Positions 26,000 through 36,033 of a DNA stretch of 64,000 nucleotides are shown here, in pieces. The notes below the pieces were generated by a model, which was not told the origin of the DNA, did not search any database, and worked only from the letters and a program-made list of their open reading frames with translations. The stretch spans positions 682,001 to 746,000 of the forward strand of contig NZ_JAIVAT010000003.1 in NCBI RefSeq assembly GCF_020172085.1. The letters run 5' to 3'. The DNA comes from Rossellomorea aquimaris (GTDB lineage: Bacteria; Bacillota; Bacilli; Bacillales; Bacillaceae_B). Position 1 is the first letter of the stretch, and each line of letters starts with the position of its first letter. The position numbers were made by a program, and so were the translations under genes.

Positions 26000-27455
26000 G
26001 AAAGATCAGCCTCTTATTTTCGAATTAACGAAAGAAGGCCGCACAGGCTATAGCCTGCCAGAGATGGATGTACCACAGGTGGAACTGTCAGATCTGATTC
26101 CGACCGATTATATCCGTACTGAAGCACCTGAACTTCCTGAGGTATCGGAACTGGACATCATGCGCCATTATACAGCATTATCGAAACGCAATCATGGGGT
26201 GGATTCAGGTTTCTATCCACTTGGATCCTGTACGATGAAATACAATCCAAAAGTGAATGAGAACGTTGCGCGACTGAACGGATTCGCCCACATCAACCCT
26301 CTTCAGGAAGCTGAAAGCGTTCAAGGTGCTCTTGAACTGATGTATGATCTCCAGGAGCATTTGAAAGAAATCACGGGCATGGATGAAGTGACCCTTCAAC
26401 CTGCTGCGGGAGCTCATGGAGAGTGGACCGGTCTGATGATGATACGCGCCTACCATGAGGCGAATGGGGATACCCATCGTACGAAGGTAATCGTACCTGA
26501 CTCGGCTCATGGAACGAACCCTGCCAGTGCAACAGTTGCAGGGTTTGAAACGGTGACGGTAAAGTCGAATGAAAACGGTTTGGTCGATTTAGAAGATTTG
26601 AAGCGGGTAGTAGGGGATGATACAGCTGCCCTAATGCTGACAAATCCAAATACTCTTGGTTTATTCGAAGAAAACATCATGGAAATGGCTTCCATCATTC
26701 ATGAAGCGGGTGGAAAGCTGTATTATGACGGAGCCAACCTGAATGCGGTCCTCTCAAAGGCAAGACCGGGGGATATGGGATTTGACGTAGTGCATTTGAA
26801 TCTTCATAAGACGTTCACCGGTCCTCACGGAGGCGGCGGTCCAGGAAGCGGCCCTGTAGGAGTGAAGGAAGACTTAATCAAATATCTTCCAAAACCTGTC
26901 CTTGTAAAAAATGGTGACCAATATGAATTCGATTATAACCGTCCTGATTCTATCGGCCGTGTAAAACCATACTATGGAAACTTTGGAATCAACGTCCGTG
27001 CCTATACGTATATCCGCACCATGGGGCCGGACGGACTGAGAGCGGTGACGGAGAATGCTGTCCTGAATGCAAACTACATGATGCGCCGCCTTGCTCCTTA
27101 CTTTGACCTCCCGTATGACCGGCATTGTAAGCATGAGTTCGTCATCAGTGGAAAACGCCAGAAGAAGCTTGGCGTACGTACGCTCGATATTGCGAAGCGA
27201 CTGCTGGACTTCGGGTATCATCCGCCGACCATTTACTTCCCATTAAATGTGGAAGAGTGCATGATGATTGAACCAACGGAAACTGAATCAAAAGAAACCC
27301 TTGATTCTTTCATTGATGCCATGATCCAAATTGCCAAAGAAGCAGAAGAAACACCGGAAATCGTCCAGGAAGCTCCACACACGACCATCGTGAAGCGTAT
27401 GGATGAGACACTTGCAGCAAGAAAACCGGTACTGCGCTATACGAAAGAAGGCTAA
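25992..27455 (+). CDS. gcvPB: glycine dehydrogenase (decarboxylating) subunit 2
   Basis: This is the PLP-carrying half of the P protein (487 residues). The PLP-lysine lies in [18 protein letters not shown] (about residue 273). Other family blocks are [16 protein letters not shown] and [11 protein letters not shown]. The C-terminal part binds the other subunit. It ends the gcv operon at a strong terminator. The lipoate used by the H protein is made by lipM, encoded 900 bases downstream. Confidence 0.97.
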   Translation: MNKKDQPLIFELTKEGRTGYSLPEMDVPQVELSDLIPTDYIRTEAPELPEVSELDIMRHYTALSKRNHGVDSGFYPLGSCTMKYNPKVNENVARLNGFAHINPLQEAESVQGALELMYDLQEHLKEITGMDEVTLQPAAGAHGEWTGLMMIRAYHEANGDTHRTKVIVPDSAHGTNPASATVAGFETVTVKSNENGLVDLEDLKRVVGDDTAALMLTNPNTLGLFEENIMEMASIIHEAGGKLYYDGANLNAVLSKARPGDMGFDVVHLNLHKTFTGPHGGGGPGSGPVGVKEDLIKYLPKPVLVKNGDQYEFDYNRPDSIGRVKPYYGNFGINVRAYTYIRTMGPDGLRAVTENAVLNANYMMRRLAPYFDLPYDRHCKHEFVISGKRQKKLGVRTLDIAKRLLDFGYHPPTIYFPLNVEECMMIEPTETESKETLDSFIDAMIQIAKEAEETPEIVQEAPHTTIVKRMDETLAARKPVLRYTKEG

Positions 27456-27466
27456 TACGTATAACT

Positions 27467-27498
27467 AAACCCCTCCGTCTTATGACGGAGGGGTTTTT
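27467..27498 (+). terminator. terminator of gcv operon
   Basis: AAACCCCTCCGTC and GACGGAGGGGTTTTT form a long GC-rich stem around TTAT. Confidence 0.92.
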
Positions 27499-27773
27499 AT
27501 AAAGGGACGGACCTTCAAAGGTAATTCAAGTCTTTAAAAGGATGGTGATTGTGGAAACATGGATAATCATGCAGATAAAATGGATTCATCTTTAGAGTTG
27601 TGATGCCGAATCCGAAAATGCTGAAAGGGAATCGTGCCGATTTGGCGGATTATCCAGCGGAAATGTGAAGGAATCCAGTCGATTCTCCCTTCAAAACAGC
27701 CATTTTCATCAAAAATTTAGCGGAATACATTTAATTCCATTTTCATCAAATGATGAACAAAACCCCATCCCAC
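27499..27773. other. 275-base intergenic region, nothing recognised
   Basis: This lies between convergent gcvPB and yqhL. I see no convincing gene, promoter pair or known RNA. A frame at 27665 runs through the yqhL terminator and has no family likeness. Confidence 0.6.
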
Positions 27774-27804
27774 AAAAAAAGGATCACCCCAAGGTGATCC
27801 TTTC
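27774..27804 (-). terminator. terminator of yqhL
   Basis: On the minus strand, AAAGGATCACC and GGTGATCCTTT pair around a four-base loop and run into seven T. Confidence 0.88.
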
Positions 27805-27808
27805 ACAA

Positions 27809-28195
27809 TCATTTTTTATGTTTTACTTTTCCTGTCCACTTTTTGAATCCGCCTTGCAAATGGTGAAGGTCGCGGTATCCTTTACGGTGCAGCATTTGGG
27901 CTGCCCTCCCGCTGCGTAGTCCGCTTTGGCAGTAAAGGTAAACGGGTTGATCCTGACGAATTTCCTTTTGTCTCATTTTGATCTGTGATAATGGAATATT
28001 TCGTGCACCCAGGACATGACCGTTTTCAAATTCATTCGCTTCACGTACATCTATCAATTGAGCTTTACGATAACCAGCTCGGAATTCCTCTTCAGTCAGT
28101 GTTTTCACGATTCTCTTTTGATAGAAGAACGTAAAAAGTGAATAGATGATGATTCCACCAAGTACGACTAAAAGAATATATAATCCTTCCATCAT
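27809..28195 (-). CDS. yqhL: membrane-anchored rhodanese-like protein YqhL
   Basis: This 128-residue single-domain sulfurtransferase has an N-terminal membrane helix (about residues 5-24) and a cytoplasmic rhodanese domain (about 38-125). Landmarks are the LIDVREANEFENGH motif and the active-site loop CQSGLRS with its catalytic Cys. The physiological sulphur donor and acceptor are unknown. It is transcribed divergently from lipM, and its position next to lipM is conserved in Bacillus. Confidence 0.92.
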   Translation of the reverse strand: MMEGLYILLVVLGGIIIYSLFTFFYQKRIVKTLTEEEFRAGYRKAQLIDVREANEFENGHVLGARNIPLSQIKMRQKEIRQDQPVYLYCQSGLRSGRAAQMLHRKGYRDLHHLQGGFKKWTGKVKHKK

Positions 28196-28394
28196 TCATG
28201 CTCCTTTCTACAAATGCGCTACCTTCTATTATATTCATGAAAGCCATGATAATCAAAACATATTTTTTATTTTACAGCAAAGACTTTCCAATCTGTTTTT
28301 CTTTGTTTTTCGAAGTGGATTTGATAGACTAGTAACGGACTTAAAAGATTACATATGAATGATCAATACAGAACACGCAAATGAGGTATGATGC

Positions 28395-29231
28395 ATGAAA
28401 AAGGAAACATGGAGATTCATTGACTCAGGAAATTGTTCCCCTTCTTATAATATGGCCTTAGATGAGGCGCTGCTCGATTGGCACAGTGAAGGGAAGATTC
28501 CCCCAACGATCCGTTTTTACGGTTGGGATCCGGCTACACTATCAATCGGTTATTTTCAAAAGGTAGAAAAAGAAATCAATCTTGATGCCGTAAAAGAACA
28601 CGGACTTGGATTTGTGAGACGTCCTACAGGTGGCAGGGGGGTTCTTCATGAACATGAATTGACGTACAGCGTCATTGTGTCTGAGGATCATCCTGAAATG
28701 CCTAAAACCGTTACGGAAGCGTACCGGGTCATTTCAGAAGGGATACTGAAAGGGTTCCAAGGTCTTGGTCTAGAAGCCTACTTTGCGGTACCGAAAACAG
28801 CAGAAGAGCGGGAAGGGTTAAAAAATCCCCGATCGGCCGTTTGTTTCGATGCACCAAGCTGGTATGAGCTGGTGGTTGAAGGCAGAAAAGTGGCAGGTAG
28901 CGCACAGACCCGTCAAAAAGGCGTCATCCTTCAGCATGGTTCTATCCTGTTGGACCTGGATGAAGACAAGTTGTTCAGTCTGTTCAAATATCCATCCGAC
29001 AGGGTGAAAGAGCGTATGCAGCGTGCATTTAAAAATAAGGCCGTTGCCATGAACGAAATCAGCTCTGAAACGGTCACGATGGATATGGCGAAGGAAGCAT
29101 TCAAAAAAGGGTTTGAAGAAGGATTGAACATCCAGCTCGAACCATATGAGCTTTCTGAAGAAGAGACACAATATGTTGTGGATCTTGCCGAGTCCCGATA
29201 TGAATCAGACGATTGGAACTTTAAACGATAA
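28395..29231 (+). CDS. lipM: octanoyltransferase LipM
   Basis: LipM moves octanoate from acyl carrier protein to GcvH, the first step of lipoate synthesis in Bacillus. The 278-residue protein equals the B. subtilis length; the catalytic Cys150 lies in [12 protein letters not shown], and the conserved Lys follows in [26 protein letters not shown] is the family's lipoyl-binding signature. The link to the upstream gcv operon is functional: GcvH is the octanoyl acceptor. Confidence 0.96.
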   Translation: MKKETWRFIDSGNCSPSYNMALDEALLDWHSEGKIPPTIRFYGWDPATLSIGYFQKVEKEINLDAVKEHGLGFVRRPTGGRGVLHEHELTYSVIVSEDHPEMPKTVTEAYRVISEGILKGFQGLGLEAYFAVPKTAEEREGLKNPRSAVCFDAPSWYELVVEGRKVAGSAQTRQKGVILQHGSILLDLDEDKLFSLFKYPSDRVKERMQRAFKNKAVAMNEISSETVTMDMAKEAFKKGFEEGLNIQLEPYELSEEETQYVVDLAESRYESDDWNFKR

Positions 29232-29243
29232 AAAATTTTGTAG

Positions 29244-29270
29244 AAAAAAAGCGATGATTGTCGCTTTTTT
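29244..29270 (+). terminator. terminator of lipM
   Basis: AAAAAAAGCGA and TCGCTTTTTT pair around TGATTG. Confidence 0.85.
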
Positions 29271-29425
29271 CCTATTTTACCAACGATTACGCGACTTTCT
29301 TTTATATCAAGTTCTAAATTAATAGAAATGGCCGGAGTATTATATGATTTTCTATTATTTTCTCCTGTTTTCTATTTTTATTGGCATATTATCCGTTTGA
29401 CAAACAAATGACCTATTGACCTGAA

Positions 29426-29474
29426 ACACAATATATGGTGTGTCGAATAATTTTTTGCACACAATATGTTGTGT
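29426..29474 (+). promoter_or_regulatory. two NrdR boxes
   Basis: ACACAATATATGGTGT (29426-29441) and ACACAATATGTTGTGT (29459-29474) match the NrdR consensus palindrome and are 33 bases apart, about three helical turns, as in other NrdR targets. NrdR with dATP would repress the ribonucleotide reductase downstream. Confidence 0.9.
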
Positions 29475-29481
29475 TTATTTA

Positions 29482-29510
29482 TTGCTTTTCCAGATTGGCT
29501 ATGATATCTT
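29482..29510 (+). promoter_or_regulatory. candidate sigma-A promoter of nrdJ
   Basis: TTGCTT (29482-29487) and TATCTT (29505-29510) are 17 bases apart, directly downstream of the second NrdR box. The leader would be about 60 bases. No cobalamin riboswitch fits in that space. Confidence 0.5.
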
Positions 29511-29579
29511 AATACTTGAAATAAGACATCAGCGAAAAAAACAGAAACTGAAACATTTGAGATAGAAGGAGTTGTCTTT

Positions 29580-32150
29580 ATGACTGTTGCGTCGAAAAAC
29601 ACGATGAATTTAAACACCGAGAGATTAAATAAGGATATTGGATTGTTTCCTCAAGTACATCCCATCACCCCGGATATGAAAACAACACACAAAGGTGTAT
29701 CCCGTCTGGTCATGATCGATCGTTATTCTTTCAAAGACACCGAAAAGATCACTCTATCAGAAGGTGACTTCGTGGTCCTCACCATCAAGGAAGATCCCAA
29801 GTTCCCTGCAAGGGGATTAGGCTACATCTCAAGCATCGATTGGGAAACGAAAAAAGCATCCGTCTGGATCGAAGAAGAATACAGAAGCGCCATCGACAAG
29901 CCAGAGGAAATGGAGACGGGGATTGTTTCGAGGACATTGGATGTCATTGAGAAACCACTTGAAGTCTACTATGAACAAATTGCGAAGCGTAACGCAACAG
30001 GCTTGGCAGAAGTGGAAGAAACTCCTGAAAAGAGACAGGTTTGGTTTGAAAAATTCTATCATGAACTAGTGAATCTTCATTTTGTTCCTGCAGGACGTGT
30101 GCTATACGGAGCTGGTGCAGGTACGGATGTAACGTACTTCAACTGTTATGTGATGCCTTTTGTACAGGATTCCCGTGAAGGCATTTCAGAACACCGCAAG
30201 CAGGTCATGGAGATCATGAGCCGTGGTGGGGGAGTCGGAACGAATGGATCGACCCTTCGTCCTCGTAACACCCTTGCGAAAGGCGTTAACGGTAAATCCT
30301 CTGGTTCTGTTTCATGGCTGGATGATATTGCGAAATTGACACATCTGGTTGAGCAGGGCGGTTCAAGGCGTGGGGCACAAATGATTATGCTTTCAGATTG
30401 GCATCCCGATATTATCGAATTCATTATTTCCAAAATGCAAAACCCGCGTATCCTGCGTTATCTTCTTGAAAACACAGAAGATGAAACCATTAAAAAGGCT
30501 GCACAGGAAAAATTAAAATTCACGCCGCTGACAGAACAAGAGGAAGCGATGTATCAAGGGATCCTGAACTATAGACAAATCCCTGGTTACGGTGGATTTG
30601 ATGCAAAGATCCTTAAGAATGCAGAAGAAAAGCTCCGCACAGGTGGAACATACAGCGTCCATAATTCAGAGTTCCTGACAGGAGCGAATATTTCCGTGTG
30701 TCTGACGAGCGACTTTATGGAAGCCGTGGAAAACGATACAGAATATGAACTGCGCTTCCCTGATGTGGAAAGCTACAATGAAGAACAGATGAAGTACTAT
30801 AACGAAGAATGGCATAACGTCGGGGATGTCCGCGAGTGGGAAAAGCTTGGCTACAAAGTGCGTACGTATCGCAAGATCAAGGCTAAAGAGCTTTGGAACT
30901 TGATCAATGTGTGTGCAACATACTCCGCTGAGCCTGGAATCTTCTTCATTGATAACGCAAATGATATGACGAATGCGAAAGCATATGGCCAAAAGGTTGT
31001 TGCCACCAATCCATGTGGCGAACAGCCCCTTGCTCCATATTCCGTGTGTAACCTGGCAGCCGTCAATCTTGCTCAATTCGCGGATAAAGAAAAGAAAACC
31101 GTTGATTTTGAAAAATTGAAGCGTACCGTTGAAGTCGGTGTCCGAATGCAGGACAATGTCATTGATGCGACTCCATACTTCCTGGACGAAAATAAGAAGC
31201 AGGCACTTGGTGAGCGTCGTGTTGGCCTTGGAGTAATGGGTCTCGCCGATTTATTGATCTACTGTGAGAAAGAATACGGTTCAGAAGAGGGCAATAAACT
31301 TGTGGATGAAGTGTTTGAAGTCATCGCCACAACGGCTTACCGTGCATCGGTTGAATTATCGAAGGAAAAGGGAAGCTTCCCATTCCTCACAGGAAGCACC
31401 GACGAAGAAACAAAAGCCTTAAGAAAAGCGTTTGTGGAAACAGGATTTATGAAGAAAATGCCTGAAGATGTACGTGAAGACATTGAACAATATGGTATTC
31501 GAAACTCCCATCTGTTAACCGTCGCTCCAACGGGCTCTACGGGTACGATGGTCGGGGTTTCAACTGGTCTTGAACCATACTTCTCCTTCACGTATTACAG
31601 AAGTGGACGCCTGGGTAAATTCATTGAGGTGAAAGCGGATATTGTAGAGGATTATTTGAAGAGAAATCCAGAAGCAGATGCTGACAATCTTCCAGAGTGG
31701 TTTGTATCTTCCATGAGCCTTGCACCACAAGCACATGCAGACGTTCAATGCGTCATTCAGAACTGGATCGACAGCTCTATTTCCAAAACCGTCAATGCCC
31801 CTCGTGGTTATACGGTTGAGCAAGTGGAAAAAGTGTATGAGCGTCTTTATAAAGGTGGCGCCAAGGGAGGTACCGTTTACGTTGATGGAAGCCGTGATTC
31901 ACAGGTATTGACCCTAAAGGCGGAAGAAAACAGCTTTGATGATGAAGAGGTACAGGATAAACATGATATTCCAACATCCAAAAAGCCGATTGTATTACTG
32001 GATACGATCCAGGATGTGCGTGCAACGGATGTGACCATCGGTTCTGAGGTGGGGAATACATGCCCTGTCTGTCGTAAAGGGACGGTAAAAGATATGGGCG
32101 GATGTAATACTTGTACAAACTGCGGTGCTCAGCTGAAGTGTGGACTATAA
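29580..32150 (+). CDS. nrdJ: adenosylcobalamin-dependent (class II) ribonucleotide reductase
   Basis: NrdJ reduces ribonucleotides to deoxyribonucleotides using a cobalamin radical, independent of oxygen. The 856-residue protein contains the barrel motifs GTNGSTLRPR, NPCGEQPL (radical Cys and catalytic Glu) and PTGSTGTMVG. The C-terminus has a Cys-rich tail (CPVCRKGTVKDMGGCNTC, CGAQLKCGL) for thiol exchange. NrdR boxes upstream fit. B. subtilis has no such gene here (it uses class Ib NrdEF), so this is an insertion relative to that order; codon use looks like the neighbours. Confidence 0.95.
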   Translation: MTVASKNTMNLNTERLNKDIGLFPQVHPITPDMKTTHKGVSRLVMIDRYSFKDTEKITLSEGDFVVLTIKEDPKFPARGLGYISSIDWETKKASVWIEEEYRSAIDKPEEMETGIVSRTLDVIEKPLEVYYEQIAKRNATGLAEVEETPEKRQVWFEKFYHELVNLHFVPAGRVLYGAGAGTDVTYFNCYVMPFVQDSREGISEHRKQVMEIMSRGGGVGTNGSTLRPRNTLAKGVNGKSSGSVSWLDDIAKLTHLVEQGGSRRGAQMIMLSDWHPDIIEFIISKMQNPRILRYLLENTEDETIKKAAQEKLKFTPLTEQEEAMYQGILNYRQIPGYGGFDAKILKNAEEKLRTGGTYSVHNSEFLTGANISVCLTSDFMEAVENDTEYELRFPDVESYNEEQMKYYNEEWHNVGDVREWEKLGYKVRTYRKIKAKELWNLINVCATYSAEPGIFFIDNANDMTNAKAYGQKVVATNPCGEQPLAPYSVCNLAAVNLAQFADKEKKTVDFEKLKRTVEVGVRMQDNVIDATPYFLDENKKQALGERRVGLGVMGLADLLIYCEKEYGSEEGNKLVDEVFEVIATTAYRASVELSKEKGSFPFLTGSTDEETKALRKAFVETGFMKKMPEDVREDIEQYGIRNSHLLTVAPTGSTGTMVGVSTGLEPYFSFTYYRSGRLGKFIEVKADIVEDYLKRNPEADADNLPEWFVSSMSLAPQAHADVQCVIQNWIDSSISKTVNAPRGYTVEQVEKVYERLYKGGAKGGTVYVDGSRDSQVLTLKAEENSFDDEEVQDKHDIPTSKKPIVLLDTIQDVRATDVTIGSEVGNTCPVCRKGTVKDMGGCNTCTNCGAQLKCGL

Positions 32151-32163
32151 TAATAGAAATGGG

Positions 32164-32195
32164 TAAGAGGGGACTGGTTCCCCTCTTATTTTTTT
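32164..32195 (+). terminator. terminator of nrdJ
   Basis: TAAGAGGGGA and TTCCCCTCTTA pair around ACTGG and end in seven T. Confidence 0.9.
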
Positions 32196-32257
32196 AGTCT
32201 AAAATCCTTCACGGTGAATTAAAGATGTAGTAATACACCTCAGAAGGAGTGGAGCCT

Positions 32258-33139
32258 ATGGACATAGATGGCGTATTTTCCGGTGGAGGAATAAAGGGGC
32301 TTGCCCTGATTGGAGCCTATCAGGCTATTGAGGAGAAAGGATACACATTCAAGAGGCTTGCAGGAACAAGTGCAGGTGCTGTGATTGCCGCTTTTATTGC
32401 TGCTGGATACTCAAGCCGGGAACTTCTCGACATAATGGACGATATTGATTTGAAAGAACTAATGGATTCAAACGCAATCATATCCCTTCCAATTCTGAAG
32501 TGGTTTCGTGTCTATTATCGTTTAGGTTTATACAAAGGGGTGGCACTTGAAAACTGGCTGGAAGAAAAGCTGAAAGCGAGGGGGATTTATACGTTCGCTG
32601 ATTTACCCCCTCATTCCCTCCGTGTCATAGCATCCGATTTGTCCAATGGCCGATTACTGGTTCTCCCGGATGATCTCGAGAAATATGGAATTGCCAAAGA
32701 AACCTTCCCCGTTGCACGGGCGATCAGGATGAGTGCGAGTCTTCCTTATTTTTTTGAACCAGTGAAGCTCCGCTCGTTGGAAGGAATCAGTTTCATGGTG
32801 GATGGAGGGGTGCTCAGCAATTTTCCCATATGGCTTTTTGACAGTGAGAATGTGAAAATGGAAAGGCCCGTTCTTGGAGTAAAACTGAGTCACGATGTGA
32901 TCGGAAAACCGAAAAAACAGATCAACAATGCCATAGATTTATATGAAGCACTCTTCACAACCATGAAAGATGCCCATGATTCAAGGTACATCTCGAGAAA
33001 GCATGAAAAGAATATCATCTTTATCCCGACAGAGGGAGTTCTGACCACCGAATTCCAGCTGACTCCCGAAAGGAAAGCGGAACTCATTCAATACGGTAAA
33101 TTAAAGGCTGAATGCTTTTTGCGAAAATGGCCGTATTAA
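32258..33139 (+). CDS. yqhO: patatin-like phospholipase YqhO
   Basis: This is a putative lipid acyl hydrolase (293 residues). The patatin motifs are complete: oxyanion loop SGGGIKG (about 8-14), nucleophile GTSAG (about 38-42), and the catalytic Asp in VDGGVLSNFP. ATG 32258 follows AAGGAGTGGAG; a GTG at 32249 is part of that site. There is no signal peptide, so it acts in the cytoplasm or on the inner membrane face. The substrate is not known. Confidence 0.9.
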   Translation: MDIDGVFSGGGIKGLALIGAYQAIEEKGYTFKRLAGTSAGAVIAAFIAAGYSSRELLDIMDDIDLKELMDSNAIISLPILKWFRVYYRLGLYKGVALENWLEEKLKARGIYTFADLPPHSLRVIASDLSNGRLLVLPDDLEKYGIAKETFPVARAIRMSASLPYFFEPVKLRSLEGISFMVDGGVLSNFPIWLFDSENVKMERPVLGVKLSHDVIGKPKKQINNAIDLYEALFTTMKDAHDSRYISRKHEKNIIFIPTEGVLTTEFQLTPERKAELIQYGKLKAECFLRKWPY

Positions 33140-33142
33140 TAA

Positions 33143-33182
33143 AACAATCGAGCTCTTAAAAAGAGGCTCGATTGTTTTTTTT
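33143..33182. terminator. terminator between yqhO and convergent yqhP
   Basis: AACAATCGAGC and GCTCGATTGTT pair with an inner CTCTT/AAGAG stem, then eight T. The yqhP stop (33156) lies within it. Confidence 0.88.
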
Positions 33183-33518
33183 ATTCTTTTTTCCTTCAAT
33201 TACAGTTAGTTTGGCATTGGATTTTTTGCGAATCGGGCGCTTTTTAGACATATTGGATACTTGTGGCTTACTGGCCGATTTCTTTTTATGCCGTTTTTTT
33301 GATTGTTTGGCTGCTTTAACAAACGCTCTCTGTTCATTGCTATTACCAGCCCTTCTTCCACTGAACCATCTTCGGTATATAAAGTAGATGATCCCGATGA
33401 CGGCTGCTGTTACCAGCAGTTTTCTTGCCAGCCCTAAAGGATTTCCGAACAGGGAAGCCCCAAGCCCGATCATAGCCAATAATATTAGTGTAGAGACAAA
33501 GATATTACGAGCGTTCAA
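33156..33518 (-). CDS. yqhP: YqhP family membrane protein
   Basis: This 120-residue protein has two membrane helices (about residues 5-24 and 33-49) and a very basic Lys/Arg/Ser tail (KRHKKKSASK, KKRPIRKKSN, KKNKKNN). It matches the small YqhP/SA1362 membrane family by topology and position; the function is unknown. TTG 33518 stands 8 bases after AAGGAGG; TTG 33521 and a GTG at 33527 are alternatives. yqhQ, which follows yqhP in B. subtilis, is absent here. Confidence 0.8.
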   Translation of the reverse strand: MNARNIFVSTLILLAMIGLGASLFGNPLGLARKLLVTAAVIGIIYFIYRRWFSGRRAGNSNEQRAFVKAAKQSKKRHKKKSASKPQVSNMSKKRPIRKKSNAKLTVIEGKKNKKNNRASF

Positions 33519-33527
33519 CAAAGCCAC

Positions 33528-33817
33528 CTCCTTACATGACTATCCATCTTAAATAATATCTATACTATTATTCTAGACCATTTCTGTGTTCTTTAACCGT
33601 ATTAATTGATTTTTTATAGTGTATTGAATGGAAGATGTTCGCATCTTTTTTCAGAAGTTTTGAAAGATATACTCTATTTTACTAAAAAAAGATGAAAAGC
33701 ACTAGGAAGAAGGGTATTAAATCATGTATTTCGGTGGATTCTTGTGTAATTGAAAATTAAGCAATAATGTGCAAAGTATTCAAGCAATGGGACATACTAC
33801 GAATGGAGGTGTTACAG
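33528..33817. other. intergenic region before yqhR
   Basis: About 290 bases between divergent yqhP and yqhR. An AT-rich segment could hold promoters for both genes but none is clear. No remnant of yqhQ is recognised. Confidence 0.4.
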
Positions 33818-34387
33818 ATGGCAGAACAAAAAGGTCAACATGAAAAAGTCCAGGAGGGCACGGAAGAAAGCAAAGAAAATCCACGCTTAGAACAGAATCA
33901 GAGTGAAAAGCCCCTTTCCTTCACGGCAATGGTCGTCGTCACCGGTTTTATCGGTGGGATGTTTTGGAGTTCGATTGCATATCTATGCTATTTCTTTTCC
34001 TTTACCAAAATTGAACCTAATATCATATTCGAACCTTGGGCTGTAGGAGATTGGGTCGACAAGTGGATCGGAATTGTCTTATCCATCGTCGCCTACGGTG
34101 TCATTTCGATCGGTGTGGCTCTCATTTATTATGGAGGTTTGCGGAAATTCAAATCTATGTGGGTAGGTGCTGGCTATGGGATTGTTCTTTATCTGGCTTT
34201 TTTCCTGGTACTTAATCCGCTTTTCCCGAGTATTAAATCCTTTACAGCGATAGATTATCATACATTGATCACCATTTTCTGTTTATATATTCTTTACGGT
34301 GTGTTCATAGGTTACTCGATTTCTTATGAAGAAAATGAATTGAGGCACCAGGATAATAAGGAGAAATCTGGAGAAGTATCTCATTAA
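33818..34387 (+). CDS. yqhR: YqhR family membrane protein
   Basis: This is a 189-residue integral membrane protein with a charged cytoplasmic N-terminus (about residues 1-35) and four hydrophobic segments (about 37-62, 83-106, 118-135, 148-170). It is the counterpart of B. subtilis YqhR by position and length. Function is unknown. ATG 33818 follows GGAGGTG; the longer frame from 33767 lacks a ribosome site. Confidence 0.85.
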   Translation: MAEQKGQHEKVQEGTEESKENPRLEQNQSEKPLSFTAMVVVTGFIGGMFWSSIAYLCYFFSFTKIEPNIIFEPWAVGDWVDKWIGIVLSIVAYGVISIGVALIYYGGLRKFKSMWVGAGYGIVLYLAFFLVLNPLFPSIKSFTAIDYHTLITIFCLYILYGVFIGYSISYEENELRHQDNKEKSGEVSH

Positions 34388-34481
34388 GAAATGCTATTTA
34401 TCAGACAATTATGTAGGTATAGGTAAATGGTTTATGTTAGAATGTTCATGATGAACATTCTATTTTTTTAGGAGTTTACAT

Positions 34482-34928
34482 ATGGTGAAAATTTTACTGT
34501 TGAATGGCCCTAATTTAAACAGGTTAGGAAAACGGGAGCCCGCAATTTACGGCCACGTCACATTAACCCAACTAGAAGAAAATGTCAGAAAACAGGCAGA
34601 AAAAGAAGGGTTTCAATTGGTTTCAGCGCAGTCGAATCACGAAGGGGAAATCATTGATATGATCCACAAGGCGGAGGATGAAGGATATGGGGGAATTATC
34701 ATGAATCCCGGCGCCTTCACCCATTACAGTTATGCCATAAGAGACGCGGTGGCATCCATATCCGTCCCGGTTGTGGAAGTGCACATATCCAATATTCATG
34801 CCCGTGAAGAGTTCAGGCATCAATCTGTCATAGCAGCTGAAACCATTGGGCAGATCGTGGGATTCGGCCTGTTTGGTTACGAGTTAGCCCTGCAGGCTAT
34901 TATAAAGAACATTAAGGGAGTGGAGTAA
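34482..34928 (+). CDS. aroQ: type II 3-dehydroquinate dehydratase
   Basis: This enzyme dehydrates 3-dehydroquinate to 3-dehydroshikimate in the shikimate pathway. The 148-residue protein has the NGPNLNRLGKREPAIYG block with catalytic Arg and Tyr, QSNHEGEIID, NPGAFTHYS, and the His in VEVHISN. The length fits the dodecameric family. It is separated from yqhT by one base. aroK, for the step two reactions later, lies 14 kb upstream. Confidence 0.96.
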   Translation: MVKILLLNGPNLNRLGKREPAIYGHVTLTQLEENVRKQAEKEGFQLVSAQSNHEGEIIDMIHKAEDEGYGGIIMNPGAFTHYSYAIRDAVASISVPVVEVHISNIHAREEFRHQSVIAAETIGQIVGFGLFGYELALQAIIKNIKGVE

Positions 34929-34929
34929 A

Positions 34930-35994
34930 ATGAAAATTGAACGATTACGTAAGACTTTTTCAGAAAATGCACTTGACGGGATTTTATTAACAAGTACGTA
35001 TAATCGCCGCTACATGACGAACTTTACGGGTTCATCCGGTGTCGTGTTGATTTCCAAAGAAAAAGCCCTGTTCATTACAGATTTCAGATACATAGAGCAA
35101 GCGACAGAACAGGCGTCTGATTATGAAATCGTACAGCACACTGGACCGATTCATGAAGAAGTGGCGAAGCAGGCTAAAAATCTTGGTATTCAAAAGCTTG
35201 GCTTTGAAAAGAACGACATGACTTACAGTGCATATGAAATCTACCGTGATGCAGTAGAAGCGGAAATGGTGCCGGTATCCGGTCTAGTGGAAAAGTTACG
35301 CTTGATTAAGACACCTGAAGAGCTTAATATAATTAAGGATGCGGCGGATATTGCCGATGCAGCATTTAAGCATATTTTAGATTTTATCAAGCCGGGTGTG
35401 ACAGAGTTAGAAGTTTCCAATGAATTAGAATTCTTCATGAGAAAAGCAGGAGCGACGTCATCATCTTTTGATATCATCGTAGCCTCAGGAAATCGTTCAG
35501 CACTTCCTCATGGAGTTGCCAGTGACAAAGTCATTGAAAAAGGTGATTTTGTAACATTGGATTATGGTGCATACTATAAAGGATATTGCTCCGATATGAC
35601 ACGCACTTTATCTGTAGGGGAACCAAGTGAGAAATTGAAAGAGATCTACGATGTCGTTCTCCAATCACAGCTTCTTGCAATGGAACAAATCAGACCTGGG
35701 ATGACAGGGAAAGAAGCGGATGCGATCGCTCGTGATTACATAACAGAAAAAGGTTATGGTGAGTATTTCGGTCACTCGTTAGGACATGGAATCGGTCTTG
35801 AAGTACACGAAGGTCCAGGATTGTCCTCGCGCTCAGACGTGGTACTTGAGCCAGGAATGATCGTCACGGTTGAACCAGGTGTCTATGTTCCTGGTGTTGG
35901 CGGAGTACGTATTGAAGATGATACACTCATAACTGAAGATTCCAATGAAACACTGACACACTCAACAAAAGATCTAATCATTCTGCCATTTTAG
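34930..35994 (+). CDS. yqhT: Xaa-Pro peptidase (M24 family) YqhT
   Basis: This metallopeptidase cleaves X-Pro bonds (354 residues). The N-terminal creatinase-like domain covers residues 1-125 and the pita-bread catalytic domain 130-354. Metal ligands are visible in LDYGAYYKGYCSDMTRT (two Asp), GHGIG and EVHEGP (His), VTVEPGVY (Glu) and RIEDD (Glu). The ATG follows the aroQ stop by one base, with AAGGGAG as ribosome site. In Bacillus this gene precedes efp, as here. Confidence 0.93.
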   Translation: MKIERLRKTFSENALDGILLTSTYNRRYMTNFTGSSGVVLISKEKALFITDFRYIEQATEQASDYEIVQHTGPIHEEVAKQAKNLGIQKLGFEKNDMTYSAYEIYRDAVEAEMVPVSGLVEKLRLIKTPEELNIIKDAADIADAAFKHILDFIKPGVTELEVSNELEFFMRKAGATSSSFDIIVASGNRSALPHGVASDKVIEKGDFVTLDYGAYYKGYCSDMTRTLSVGEPSEKLKEIYDVVLQSQLLAMEQIRPGMTGKEADAIARDYITEKGYGEYFGHSLGHGIGLEVHEGPGLSSRSDVVLEPGMIVTVEPGVYVPGVGGVRIEDDTLITEDSNETLTHSTKDLIILPF

Positions 35995-36033
35995 TCCTGT
36001 CAAAGGGCCTACTAGACAATAGGAGGAAAAAAT

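Noticed and set aside
27665..27919. 84-residue plus-strand frame
   Set aside because: It runs through the yqhL terminator and antisense to yqhL, with no family likeness or ribosome site.
29511..29579. Cobalamin riboswitch before nrdJ
   Set aside because: The leader is too short and has no B12-box-like segment.
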